52,362 bases of DNA from Eubacterium sp. UBA3279 (GTDB taxonomy: Bacteria > Bacillota > Clostridia > Lachnospirales > Lachnospiraceae), in the NCBI GenBank assembly GCA_002361775.1, contig DETV01000101.1, positions 1 to 52,362 of the forward strand, written 5' to 3'. Of the stretch, positions 8,513 through 17,121 are shown in pieces (within the stretch, counting starts at the first letter, position 1; each line of letters opens with the position of its first letter). The notes under the pieces were generated by a model. The model ran no database searches and had not been told where the DNA came from. It saw nothing but the letters and a program-made list of their open reading frames with translations. The position numbers were made by a program, and so were the translations under genes.

Positions 8513-10651
8513 GTGAATAAAAAAACATTAAAAAACAGAAAAAAATTAATTCTGGATTTTATATCCAATAAAGAATATCATCCCATGAGAGCAAAAGATA
8601 TAGCAATGCTTTTGCAGCTTCCTAAAGGAAAGAGAGGAGATCTTTTCGAGGTTTTGGACGCTCTGGAAGAAGAAGGAAAAATCTGTTGCCGGAGGGGCAA
8701 ATATGAAAAGGTTCGTCAGGAAGCACAGGTATCTCGCAGAGAGATTTTAGAGGGTACATTTATTGCAAATGCCCGGGGATTTGGTTTTGTGGAAGTGGAA
8801 GGTCAGGATGATCTTTATATTCCGGAAGAAGATACCCTGTACGCATTTCATAAAGACCGGGTTCAGGTGGAAGTAAAGCCGGAACAAAAAGGGAACAGAA
8901 AAGAAGGGAAAATTCTTCAGATTCTCAGCCATGGACTTTCAGAGGTGGTGGGAACTTTTGAGAAAAGCCAGAATTTTGGCTTTGTAATACCGGACAATCA
9001 AAAGATGGGAAAAGATATATTTATTCCCAGAGAACATACTATGGGAGCAGAAGACGGGGACAAGGTTGTGGCTAAGATTGTCTCTTATGGTGAAAAAAAC
9101 AAGAATCCGGAAGGAAGAATTAAGGAAATTCTGGGTGCGGCAGGACAGCCGGGAATTGACGTACTTTCCATTGCACGGGGGTATGAGCTTCCCATGGATT
9201 TTCCGCAGAAAGTTCAAAATCAGGCTGACCGGGTACCAGATCATGTTCTGGAAGGAGATTTTCAGGGAAGAATGGATCTGAGAGACTGGACCGTTGTAAC
9301 CATTGATGGAGAAGATGCAAAAGATCTGGATGATGGAATTTCTCTGACAAAAGAAGGAAATATATACCATCTGGGAGTGCATATTGCGGATGTAACCAAT
9401 TATGTGCAGGGCGGGAGCGCTTTAGATCGGGAAGCTCTTCGGAGAGGTACCAGTGTGTATCTGGTTGACCGGGTAATTCCCATGCTGCCAAAACGTTTGT
9501 CTAATGGAATTTGTTCCCTTAATCAGGGAGAAGACCGATTGGCTCTGAGTTGTCTGATGGACATAGATTCCCAGGGGAAAATACTGGGGCATAAGATAGC
9601 GGAAACAGTGATTTGTGTAGACCGTCGGATGAGTTATACCCAAGTAAAAGGGATTTTAGAAGGGGATAAAGAATTGCGGAGTGAATACCAGGAATTAGTT
9701 CCTATGTTCTTTCATATGAAAGATTTGTCAGCAATCCTCAGGACGAAAAGATCAAAAAGAGGTTCCATTGATTTTGATTTCCCGGAAAGTAAAATTTATC
9801 TGGATGAAATGGGAAGACCGACAGAAATTCGGGCTTATGAGCAAAATGTGGCAACCCGGATCATTGAAGATTTTATGCTTCTGGCAAATGAAACCGTAGC
9901 AAAGGAATATTGTGAAAGAGAAATTCCATTTGTGTATCGTACCCATGAAAATCCGGATATGGATAAAATGGAAAAAGTTCTCACCTTTATCAGAAATCAG
10001 GATATACCGGTGCATAAGGCTCATGAAGAAATTACTCCCTTAGAGATTCAGGAAATTTTAACATCTATTGAAGGGCAGGACTGCGAACCATTGATCAGCC
10101 GTCTTCTTCTGCGTTCGATGAAACAGGCTAGGTATACAACGGGGTGCAGCGGTCATTTTGGGCTGGCAGCAAAACATTACTGCCATTTCACTTCACCCAT
10201 CCGCCGTTATCCGGATTTGCAGATTCATCGGATCATCAAGGATACGATCAGGGGAAGAATGAAAGATGAGAAAAAATTATACTATGCTCAGATTTTAGAA
10301 GATGTGGCTGCAAAAAGCAGTACATTGGAGAGAAGAGCAGAAGAAGTGGAGCGGGAAACTGTGAAACTGAAAAAAGCGGAATATATGCAGATGCATCTGT
10401 TGGAAACTTTTGATGGAATTATTTCCGGAATTACCGGTTGGGGTATGTATGTGGAGCTTCCCAATACAGTGGAAGGACTGGTTCATGTAAGTTCGCTGAC
10501 GGATGATTATTATATTTTTGATGAGGAGAACTATTGTTTGAGAGGTGAAATGTCCCAGAAAACATACCATTTGGGAGATCCGGTACAGGTATTGGTTTCT
10601 GAGGTGGACATTACCACAAAGAGCATAGATTTTATCTTAGTCGGTAAGTAA
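8513..10651 (+). CDS. rnr: Ribonuclease R
   Basis: Processive 3'-to-5' exoribonuclease that degrades structured RNA and works with SmpB and tmRNA on stalled ribosomes. 712 residues. Domains in order: an N-terminal winged-helix-like segment (about 10-70), two cold-shock domains (about 80-210), the RNB catalytic domain (about 255-590) and an S1 domain (about 620-708). The catalytic metal-binding aspartates are in D265GEDAKDLDDG. The start is a GTG (8513) with a weak AGG site; no better start is visible. It follows the secG terminator and precedes smpB by 12 bases, so rnr and smpB are one operon, which fits their shared function. Confidence 0.96.
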   Translation: MNKKTLKNRKKLILDFISNKEYHPMRAKDIAMLLQLPKGKRGDLFEVLDALEEEGKICCRRGKYEKVRQEAQVSRREILEGTFIANARGFGFVEVEGQDDLYIPEEDTLYAFHKDRVQVEVKPEQKGNRKEGKILQILSHGLSEVVGTFEKSQNFGFVIPDNQKMGKDIFIPREHTMGAEDGDKVVAKIVSYGEKNKNPEGRIKEILGAAGQPGIDVLSIARGYELPMDFPQKVQNQADRVPDHVLEGDFQGRMDLRDWTVVTIDGEDAKDLDDGISLTKEGNIYHLGVHIADVTNYVQGGSALDREALRRGTSVYLVDRVIPMLPKRLSNGICSLNQGEDRLALSCLMDIDSQGKILGHKIAETVICVDRRMSYTQVKGILEGDKELRSEYQELVPMFFHMKDLSAILRTKRSKRGSIDFDFPESKIYLDEMGRPTEIRAYEQNVATRIIEDFMLLANETVAKEYCEREIPFVYRTHENPDMDKMEKVLTFIRNQDIPVHKAHEEITPLEIQEILTSIEGQDCEPLISRLLLRSMKQARYTTGCSGHFGLAAKHYCHFTSPIRRYPDLQIHRIIKDTIRGRMKDEKKLYYAQILEDVAAKSSTLERRAEEVERETVKLKKAEYMQMHLLETFDGIISGITGWGMYVELPNTVEGLVHVSSLTDDYYIFDEENYCLRGEMSQKTYHLGDPVQVLVSEVDITTKSIDFILVGK

Positions 10652-10663
10652 GGAGAGGATGGT

Positions 10664-11134
10664 ATGGCGAAAGAAAAGGGCAACCGCCTGATCGCAAATA
10701 ACAAAAAAGCGTATCATGATTATTTTATAGAAGAAACCTATGAAGCGGGAATTTCTCTTCACGGGACAGAAGTGAAATCCCTGCGTATGGGAAAATGTAG
10801 TATAAAGGAATCTTTTGTGAGGATTGAGAACGAAGAAGTATTTATTTACGGTATGCATATCAGTCCTTATGAAAAAGGAAATATTTTCAATAAAGATCCT
10901 CTGCGGGTAAAGAAATTACTGCTTCATAAAGGAGAAATCCGCAAGATGCGGGGGAAGATTGCGGAAAAGGGATATACACTGGTTCCCTTAAAAGTATACT
11001 TTAAGGGAAGTCTGGTTAAGGTTGAAATCGGTCTGGCAAAAGGAAAGAAGCTTTACGATAAACGCCAGGATATTGCAAAGAAAGATCAAAGAAGAGAAGC
11101 AGAACGGGATTTCAAAGTGAAAAATCTCTATTGA
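10664..11134 (+). CDS. smpB: SsrA-binding protein SmpB
   Basis: tmRNA-binding partner required for trans-translation. 156 residues, standard length. The OB-fold core shows the typical KKAYHDYFIEETYEAGI and GTEVKSLR motifs, and the basic C-terminal tail (KKLYDKRQDIAKKDQRREAERDF) that enters the ribosome is intact. AAGGAG lies about 9 bases before the ATG. It is directly followed by the gene for its RNA partner, ssrA, which has its own near-perfect promoter. Confidence 0.97.
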   Translation: MAKEKGNRLIANNKKAYHDYFIEETYEAGISLHGTEVKSLRMGKCSIKESFVRIENEEVFIYGMHISPYEKGNIFNKDPLRVKKLLLHKGEIRKMRGKIAEKGYTLVPLKVYFKGSLVKVEIGLAKGKKLYDKRQDIAKKDQRREAERDFKVKNLY

Positions 11135-11142
11135 GAAGTATC

Positions 11143-11171
11143 TTGACATTTTTGGGGACTGTTATTATAAT
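11143..11171 (+). promoter_or_regulatory. Strong sigma-A promoter of ssrA
   Basis: Consensus TTGACA (11143-11148), a 17-base spacer and consensus TATAAT (11166-11171). It lies immediately after the smpB stop and about 40 bases before the mature tmRNA 5' end. A small hairpin (GACGT/ACGTC) lies between, probably in the precursor leader. Confidence 0.85.
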
Positions 11172-11210
11172 GAAGAGACGTAGAAACGTCTGCCAACCAA
11201 GAAGAGCTTC

Positions 11211-11557
11211 GGGCTTGTACTGGTTTCGACGGGGGTTTTGAAGTTTGGGAAGCCATTCGCAGCCCCGGGACTGCGTCATCAACCTGGAAATTAAATTTAA
11301 ACGCAGACGAAAATTTAGCGTACGCTGCCTAATGGCAGCTGTCGCGGCCTAAGCCTCCCGCTGTTTAAGTCGCGGCATCAAATTTCGCGGGGTACTTTTT
11401 CTTCAAAGCTTTGAGAAGAAAAAAGATTTCATGAAGCTACTGATCGTTGCAGCCTGTCATCCGGCGGCAGCCTGAGGGAATGTTAAAAGAATGACTGTGA
11501 TGGGAGATGCCTGAATGAATAGGCTTTCGGACGCGGGTTCGATTCCCGCCAGGTCCA
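11211..11557 (+). ncRNA. ssrA: Transfer-messenger RNA
   Basis: The 5' end GGGCTTGTACTGGTTTCGAC and the 3' T-arm GGGTTCGATTCCCGCC are diagnostic. The acceptor stem pairs GGGCTTG (11211-11217) with CAGGTCC (11550-11556) with two wobble pairs; CCA is not encoded. The internal reading frame ends ...NADENLAYAA and then TAA, the proteolysis tag with the usual AA terminus. The region between tag and T-arm contains the expected pseudoknot-forming GC-rich segments. Together with SmpB it rescues stalled ribosomes. Confidence 0.96.
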
Positions 11558-11565
11558 TACGATAG

Positions 11566-11589
11566 GCGCCGTTTCTACGGCGCTTTTTT
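11566..11589 (+). terminator. Terminator of ssrA
   Basis: Perfect GCGCCGT-TTCT-ACGGCGC hairpin followed by six T, just after the tmRNA 3' end. Confidence 0.9.
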
Positions 11590-11657
11590 ATATATGTTTG
11601 TTGAGAGGCTGGAAATTTTAAGAAAGAGTCAGTAATGGCTCTTTTTTGTCACAAATT

Positions 11658-11699
11658 GTAACTGTTCAGTACCCTCACAGTAGACGGCTGAATAGTTAC
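11658..11699. repeat. Intergenic inverted repeat upstream of the surface MBL protein gene
   Basis: GTAACTGTTCAG (11658-11669) and CTGAATAGTTAC (11688-11699) are inverted with one wobble. The 185-base gap 11558-11742 otherwise holds only the ssrA terminator and the upstream region of the next gene. A related GAACAGTAAC sequence occurs near 30440. Function unknown. Confidence 0.45.
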
Positions 11700-11742
11700 C
11701 ACAAATGATCTATTTTAATCATGGTAATAGGAAGGAGCACAA

Positions 11743-13224
11743 ATGAAAAAAATAGGAAATGGATTACGATGGTTTTTTGGAATTATGTGTATCATAGGCG
11801 GCGGTTATGGGATTATTGAAACGCCTGCATTTGGAATTTGCTGTGTTATGTTTGGATTGTTTTTGGTTCCGGGCATCTGGAGAGGAATTCAGAAAAAGTA
11901 CACAGTACCCAAAGGTGTGGCAGCGGCTATTCCCTCCTTATTCTTTGTGATGATGTGTCTTACGGTTCCTCCGGCAGAATATGTGCATTCCATGCAAGGA
12001 GTGACGACAGAAACCTTTGATATGGAAAAAGAGTCGGACAAGACACTTGAATCTGAGAAAATAACACCGGAGGTTACCGATATACCGGAAGAGGAAACAC
12101 CGGAAATAACGGTGACACCAGAAGTAACAGAAGAACCTGAAATTACAGAAGCTCCGGAAGAAACGGCAGTCGCAGCGGTTACAGAGGAACCAAAAGAACC
12201 GGAAACATATCAGGAACTGAAAGTGCATTTTCTTGATGTGGGACAGGGATTGGCAGTATTTGCCCAGTGCGGGGATCAGACTTTGATTTATGACGGAGGT
12301 GACAGAAAGACCTCCAGTTTTGTGGTATCTTATCTTCAAAAACAGGGAGTTACCACATTGGATTATGTAATCAGCAGCCATTATGATGCGGATCATGTGT
12401 ATGGACTGATAGGCTGCCTTCATGCCTTTGATGTGAAAAAGGTAATTTCCAGTGATTATGAGCATGACAGTGAAACCTACAGAAAATTTGTTCAGGCGGT
12501 GGATGAAGAAGGACTTTCTATGGAACATCCCTCTGTAGGAACCGAATACCCATTTGGCAGCGGCAGTTTTACAGTTTTGGCTCCGGAAAAAACAACGCCG
12601 GGAGAAAGTAATAAAAACTCTGTGGTGGTGAAACTGGTCAATGGAGAACAGAGTTTTCTGCTTACGGGAGATGCGGAAAGCAGCAGCGAAAAAGCTATGT
12701 GCGATTCCGGTCTGGATTTGTCCTGCGATGTTCTGGTTCCCAGTCATCATGGCTCTGCAACCGCTACCAGTTGGGAGTTTTTGCAGGAGACAGTTCCCGC
12801 TTATGCGGTGATAAGCTGTGGTACGGACAATCAGTATGGCCATCCGGATAAGGATACAATGGATAAATTACAGGTCATGGAGATTTCTGTATACAGAACA
12901 GATATACAGGGAACTGTGGTGGCAGTCAGTGACGGAGAAAATCTTTCCTGGGACCAGGAGCCGTGTAATGACTATACACCAGGCGATCCTGGAGATAAAG
13001 GAACCCAGCCCCAGCAGAAGCAAAAGACAGAATCAGAAAATAGTTCTTCCAATCAGATTGTAGAGACAACTCCGGAACAGGAAGAGCAGGTGTGGATTTC
13101 TGCTACAGGAGAAAAATATCATAACAAACCGAATTGTGGAAGAATGAATCCGGATAATGCCCGTCAAATGTCACGGAGCGAGGCAGAAAACAGTGGATAT
13201 GAACCGTGTAAGAAATGTTACTAA
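11743..13224 (+). CDS. Membrane-anchored metallo-beta-lactamase-fold protein, ComEC C-terminal-like
   Basis: 493 residues. Two or three hydrophobic segments lie in the first 78 residues. A Pro/Glu/Thr-rich tether of TPE and EEP units follows (about 105-155), as expected for a wall-spanning stalk. The MBL domain (about 158-400) resembles the hydrolase part of ComEC/Rec2: FLDVGQGLA, H213YDADH metal site, LTGDAE at about 307-312 and SHHGS at 335-339. The C-terminal 40 residues carry His/Cys pairs (YHNKPNC465 ... PC489KKC) like a small zinc module seen at the end of secreted nucleases. Predicted extracellular phosphodiesterase or nuclease, perhaps for DNA feeding; it lacks the ComEC channel domain. 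GGAAGG is about 8 bases before the ATG. Confidence 0.8.
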   Translation: MKKIGNGLRWFFGIMCIIGGGYGIIETPAFGICCVMFGLFLVPGIWRGIQKKYTVPKGVAAAIPSLFFVMMCLTVPPAEYVHSMQGVTTETFDMEKESDKTLESEKITPEVTDIPEEETPEITVTPEVTEEPEITEAPEETAVAAVTEEPKEPETYQELKVHFLDVGQGLAVFAQCGDQTLIYDGGDRKTSSFVVSYLQKQGVTTLDYVISSHYDADHVYGLIGCLHAFDVKKVISSDYEHDSETYRKFVQAVDEEGLSMEHPSVGTEYPFGSGSFTVLAPEKTTPGESNKNSVVVKLVNGEQSFLLTGDAESSSEKAMCDSGLDLSCDVLVPSHHGSATATSWEFLQETVPAYAVISCGTDNQYGHPDKDTMDKLQVMEISVYRTDIQGTVVAVSDGENLSWDQEPCNDYTPGDPGDKGTQPQQKQKTESENSSSNQIVETTPEQEEQVWISATGEKYHNKPNCGRMNPDNARQMSRSEAENSGYEPCKKCY

Positions 13225-13254
13225 GCAGTAAAAAGAACAGTGGAGATATTTATT

Positions 13255-13839
13255 ATGGAAATTTTATCAAAATACGTGGAAATAGTAAAGGCAGCGACAG
13301 CTATGACAACAGCTTTTGCAGTGTGTAAACTGTTGTTTGGAATTCTGAACTGTTTTTTGGGATATAAACTGTTGAAATTATGGGTAGCATTGTGTGGTTT
13401 TTTTACAGGATTTACTGTGGGAATAATCCTACTTGGCCAGCTTACGGAGAAAAATCAGATAATTTGGTGGGGGTCTTTGGGAACAGGGGCAGTTTGCGGG
13501 CTGATCGCTTATGAGATTTATCTTGTGGGGGTTTTTGTGCTGGGCTGGCTGATGACTGTATCGGCAGGTTTTTCCCTGGGAAGAATCTTTCCCGCCAGTG
13601 ATAAAGAAAAGATATTTTTGTTGGTGCTGGGGGCTGTAGTGGGTATTATCGTGGGAGTTCTTCTTGTGAAATTTTCCAGACCGGGTATTATTCTGCTTAC
13701 CGGTATCAGTGGGGGAATCAGTGGAGGGGTCGGATTTTTTCAGATCCTTCACTGGGAAAATCCACTGTATATGATGGCAGCAGGAGGATGTCTGGCTCTT
13801 TTCGGTATCCTTACCCAATGGAAAATCAGTGGAAGATAA
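13255..13839 (+). CDS. Polytopic membrane protein, DUF4203-like
   Basis: About 194 residues with six or seven hydrophobic segments covering nearly the whole protein and many glycine-rich helix motifs (ISGGISGGVGFF), like the DUF4203/TMEM198-type family. No catalytic motif is seen and no function is assigned. I chose ATG 13255 because GGAG lies 9 bases upstream; an in-frame GTG at 13240 would add five residues but has no site. It begins 30 bases after the surface MBL protein gene and may share its transcript, and it lies just before a two-component system that has its own -10 box. Confidence 0.7.
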   Translation: MEILSKYVEIVKAATAMTTAFAVCKLLFGILNCFLGYKLLKLWVALCGFFTGFTVGIILLGQLTEKNQIIWWGSLGTGAVCGLIAYEIYLVGVFVLGWLMTVSAGFSLGRIFPASDKEKIFLLVLGAVVGIIVGVLLVKFSRPGIILLTGISGGISGGVGFFQILHWENPLYMMAAGGCLALFGILTQWKISGR

Positions 13840-13922
13840 AACATAAAAAAATTTAATCTGGTCACAGAAGATACATACTTTTTTTGTATAATGGCAACAG
13901 AATATTCGGAGGTGGGTAAATA

Positions 13923-14603
13923 ATGGGAAAATTAAAGATTCTTGTGGTAGATGACGAAAGCAGAATGCGAAAGCTGGTAAAGGATTTTCTTGTGAAAAAA
14001 GACTTTGAAGTTCTGGAAGCAGGAGATGGAGAAGAGGCAGTTGATTTGTTTTTTCAGGAAAAAGATATCGCATTGATCATTCTGGATGTGATGATGCCTA
14101 AGATGGATGGATGGCAGGTGTGCAGGGAGATCCGCAGTCATTCGAAGGTTCCGATTATTATGTTGACGGCAAAAGGAGATGAGCGGGACGAGCTTTTAGG
14201 ATTTGAGCTGGGAGTGGATGAATATATTTCAAAACCCTTCAGTCCCAAGATTCTTGTGGCCCGGGTAGAAGCAATTCTTCGCAGATCCGGTATGGGAGAT
14301 CAGGAAGATGTGATGGAACTGGGTGGAATTGTGTTAAATAAGACGGCACACATGGTTACGGTGGACGGAAAAGGAATTGATTTAAGTTATAAAGAATTTG
14401 AACTTTTAACGTATTTTATGGAGAATCAGGGCATCGCTCTTTCCAGAGAAAAAATTCTGAATCATGTCTGGAATTATGACTATTTTGGGGATGCAAGAAC
14501 TATCGATACTCATGTAAAAAAACTGAGAAGTAAGATGGGAGAAAAAGGAGAATATATCAAGACAATCTGGGGTATGGGATATAAATTTGAGGTGGTATCA
14601 TGA
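13923..14603 (+). CDS. OmpR/PhoB-family response regulator
   Basis: 226 residues. The receiver domain (1-118) has acidic pocket D10-D11, phosphoacceptor D55 in LIILDVMMP, and the TAKGDE lysine loop. The C-terminal winged helix (about 130-226) ends with the typical DARTIDTHVKKLRSKMG and WGMGYKFE. It should bind DNA when phosphorylated by the sensor kinase encoded next, with which it overlaps by 4 bases (ATGA). GGAGG precedes the ATG by about 9 bases. A TATAAT at 13887-13892 is a likely -10 box, with no good -35. The regulon is unknown; a cell-envelope role is only suggested by neighbours. Confidence 0.93.
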   Translation: MGKLKILVVDDESRMRKLVKDFLVKKDFEVLEAGDGEEAVDLFFQEKDIALIILDVMMPKMDGWQVCREIRSHSKVPIIMLTAKGDERDELLGFELGVDEYISKPFSPKILVARVEAILRRSGMGDQEDVMELGGIVLNKTAHMVTVDGKGIDLSYKEFELLTYFMENQGIALSREKILNHVWNYDYFGDARTIDTHVKKLRSKMGEKGEYIKTIWGMGYKFEVVS

Positions 14604-16081
14604 AAATGTCCATTCGCCAGCAGATCACCACATTCTTTTTAAGCTTTGTCTTTCTGGCTATCGGTTTGATCGTGCTGTTTAATGTGGGATTTATGGAACG
14701 GTATTATATGGAAAGTAAAAAAGAAATCCTGAAATCCGGTTATACAAAAATGTGCGGCGAGGTGGGAGAATCCAATTATCTGGATATTCTCAGATTTTGT
14801 TCTGCAAATAACCTGTCTATTGTAGTGGCGGATTTTCATGATAAAGAGCCGATTCAATTGTCCGTAAACCTGACCTGGGAAGATGCAGAAGCATTAAAAA
14901 ACCGTCTGTTTGGCTATATGTATGGTTTTTTGCAGGAGGGGGATGTAATTCTGGAACGATCCAGAGATTACACCATCCAAAAAAATAAAGACAGTACGGT
15001 ACAGATGGAATTCCTTGAAATCTGGGGCGAGACAGATGAAGGTCTTTCGGTGATCATTCGCTCTCCTATGGAGGGAATTAAAGAGAGTATTCAGATTTCC
15101 AATCGATTTTATCTGATGATCGGGATTATAGTGACAATCCTGGGAGGTATTTTTATCAGTGTTTTTGCCAGAAAGATCACCAGACCGGTGATGGAATTAA
15201 CAGAAATATCTCAGAGAATGGCCAATCTGGATTTTGACGCAAAATATACCAGTGGGGGCGATGATGAGATTGGTATTTTGGGACATAATTTTAATCAAAT
15301 GTCAGAGATATTGGAGAAGACGATTTCAGAATTGAAGACAGCCAACAATGAGCTGCAAAAAGATATTGAGAAAAAAGAGCAGATTGATGAGATGAGAAAG
15401 GAATTTCTTTCCAATGTATCTCACGAGCTGAAAACTCCGATAGCTCTGATTCAGGGATATGCGGAGGGACTTCAGGATAATATCAGCGACGATCCGGAAA
15501 GCAGAGAGTTTTACTGTGAGGTAATCATTGATGAAGCGAATAAGATGAATCAGATGGTAAAGAAACTTCTCACATTGAACCAGTTGGAGTTTGGAAATGA
15601 TCAGGTCAATATGGAGAGGTTTGACCTGACGGCTCTGATCAACGGAATTATCCAGTCTTCCGGAATTCTGGCAGAACAGGCAGGGGCAGAGATTATCTTC
15701 CGGCAAAATGATCCTCTCTATGTATGGGGAGATGAGTTTAAGGTGGAAGAAGTTCTCACCAATTATGTGACCAATGCCATTCATCATGTAAAATACGATA
15801 AAAAAATAGATATCCGCTGTGTACAGGAAAATGGAATTGTAAAAACCATTGTGTTTAACACGGGAGATATTATTCCGGAAGAAGATCTGGATAAAATCTG
15901 GATCAAGTTTTACAAGGTAGACAAAGCCCGCACAAGAGAGTATGGGGGAAGCGGAATTGGTCTTTCCATTGTAAAAGCAATTATGGAATCCATGAACCAG
16001 AAATGTGGAGTGAAAAACTTTGATAATGGTGTGGCTTTCTGGTTTACTCTGGAAGGAGCACAGAATTACACAGACAACTGA
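14600..16081 (+). CDS. Sensor histidine kinase (HAMP, HisKA, HATPase)
   Basis: 493 residues. TM1 is at about 10-30, an extracytoplasmic sensor region of about 140 residues follows, then TM2 at about 172-190, HAMP (190-243), a coiled segment, and the dimerisation domain with H275 in VSHELKTPIALIQGYAEG. The ATPase domain has an N box (VLTNYVTNAIHHV) and a GGSGIGLSIV G2 box; the G1 box is the weaker FNTGDIIPEED, as in many Firmicute kinases. It partners the response regulator encoded just upstream. The 3' end overlaps the convergent LysR gene by 38 bases, so readthrough of one transcript would be antisense to the other. Confidence 0.93.
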   Translation: MKMSIRQQITTFFLSFVFLAIGLIVLFNVGFMERYYMESKKEILKSGYTKMCGEVGESNYLDILRFCSANNLSIVVADFHDKEPIQLSVNLTWEDAEALKNRLFGYMYGFLQEGDVILERSRDYTIQKNKDSTVQMEFLEIWGETDEGLSVIIRSPMEGIKESIQISNRFYLMIGIIVTILGGIFISVFARKITRPVMELTEISQRMANLDFDAKYTSGGDDEIGILGHNFNQMSEILEKTISELKTANNELQKDIEKKEQIDEMRKEFLSNVSHELKTPIALIQGYAEGLQDNISDDPESREFYCEVIIDEANKMNQMVKKLLTLNQLEFGNDQVNMERFDLTALINGIIQSSGILAEQAGAEIIFRQNDPLYVWGDEFKVEEVLTNYVTNAIHHVKYDKKIDIRCVQENGIVKTIVFNTGDIIPEEDLDKIWIKFYKVDKARTREYGGSGIGLSIVKAIMESMNQKCGVKNFDNGVAFWFTLEGAQNYTDN

Positions 16082-16967
16082 GATCTTCCGGATGACGGTA
16101 TTTTTTGACGATTTCAATAAAAGATTCCATGGCAGGAGTAATCAGCTTATTCTTATGATGCACCAGACTGAAACTGCGGTTTAATTCTGATGTGGTAGTG
16201 CGAATAGGATGAGTTGATCCTGTTTTTATATCATCAGTCAGCAGCCGGACAGACATAACAGATAAACAGTGGTCATAAATTACAGCTCTGCGGATCGTGG
16301 TGGGGCAGTTGGCTTCCCATCGTGTATTAACGGTGATGTGATGTTTGGAAAGAAAATATTCAAAGAGAGCCCGGGTTCCGCTGCCTTTTTCACGCATGGC
16401 AAAATCTTCACCCTGAAGCCGTTGTATGGGAATCTGTTCCATGGATGCAAAAGGATGGGAAGGACTACAGCACAAGATCAGATAATCATCAATCAGTGGT
16501 GTAACTACCAGATCCGGTGAGGTGATCTGCCCTTCCACCACGGCAATATCCAATTCGGATTTTAAAAGAAGATCCTGAATGGATTTGGTGTTAGTCACAC
16601 AGTTTTTTGTGATGACCCGGGGATTTTTTACCTGAAGATCCTGTAAAAAGAAGGGAAGAAGACAGGTTCCCACTGTAATGGAGGCTCCGATCCGCAGTGT
16701 CTCGTGGTGGGTGGCAGTGATCATATCCTGTTCCAGTTTATCAAAAGCATGAACGACCTGACGGGAATAAACTAATAATTCTTTTCCGGATTCAGTGATA
16801 AATAAGCGTTTAGAAAGACGTTCGAACAATTTGGCTTCATAGTGTTCTTCCAGTTCCCGGATGGCCTGGCTGACTGTAGGCTGAGCCAGATATAATTGCT
16901 TGGCGGCCTGGCTCATATTGCCTGTTTCTGCCACGGCGAGAAATATTTTCAAATGTCGTATTGTCAT
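16044..16967 (-). CDS. LysR-family transcriptional regulator, CysL/CbbR-like
   Basis: 307 residues from ATG 16967, which has AGGAGG 6 bases upstream; an in-frame ATG at 17009 would run through the operator and lacks a site. The N-terminal helix-turn-helix reads AETGNMSQAAKQLYLAQPTVSQ (about 15-36), and a periplasmic-binding-like effector domain follows from about 90. It is divergent from a flavoprotein and sirohaem reductase pair across a 154-base region containing a perfect palindrome of LysR type, so it most likely controls those genes and itself. The effector is unknown; a sulfur intermediate is the best guess from context. Confidence 0.9.
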   Translation of the reverse strand: MTIRHLKIFLAVAETGNMSQAAKQLYLAQPTVSQAIRELEEHYEAKLFERLSKRLFITESGKELLVYSRQVVHAFDKLEQDMITATHHETLRIGASITVGTCLLPFFLQDLQVKNPRVITKNCVTNTKSIQDLLLKSELDIAVVEGQITSPDLVVTPLIDDYLILCCSPSHPFASMEQIPIQRLQGEDFAMREKGSGTRALFEYFLSKHHITVNTRWEANCPTTIRRAVIYDHCLSVMSVRLLTDDIKTGSTHPIRTTTSELNRSFSLVHHKNKLITPAMESFIEIVKKYRHPEDLSCLCNSVLLPE

Positions 16968-17003
16968 AAATTTCCTCCTGCCTGTAAAATAGAGTATTTT
17001 TCT

Positions 17004-17026
17004 ATTCATAGGTTTTACCTATGAAT
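17004..17026. promoter_or_regulatory. LysR-type operator in the divergent promoter region
   Basis: Perfect inverted repeat ATTCATAGGT-TTT-ACCTATGAAT. It contains the T-N11-A core with ATAG...CTAT arms typical of LysR recognition sites. It lies 37 bases upstream of the LysR start and 42 bases upstream of the -10 box for the flavoprotein gene. Confidence 0.75.
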
Positions 17027-17044
17027 TTTATTAGATTATATCGC

Positions 17045-17073
17045 TTTTCATAATGGCAGGCAAGTGTTATAAT
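17045..17073 (+). promoter_or_regulatory. Promoter of the flavoprotein / sirohaem reductase unit
   Basis: TTTTCA (17045-17050), a 17-base spacer and TATAAT (17068-17073) with an extended TGT just before the -10. The weak -35 near an upstream palindrome is what an activator-dependent LysR promoter looks like. Confidence 0.6.
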
Positions 17074-17121
17074 GACTTCAGAACAGAAAACAGTAACTAT
17101 TAAATTAAAGGAGAGATGGGT

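Noticed and set aside
11617..11647. Second terminator after ssrA
   Set aside because: AAGAGTC/GGCTCTT is a weak stem with a wobble; the perfect hairpin at 11566-11589 already explains termination.
11938..12843. 301-codon open frame on the minus strand
   Set aside because: Lies wholly inside the well-supported MBL protein gene; the translation is Cys/Phe/His-rich with no domain and no ribosome site.
16968..17009. N-terminal extension of the LysR protein from ATG 17009
   Set aside because: Would encode through the palindromic operator; ATG 16967 has AGGAGG at the right distance and begins at the conserved family start.
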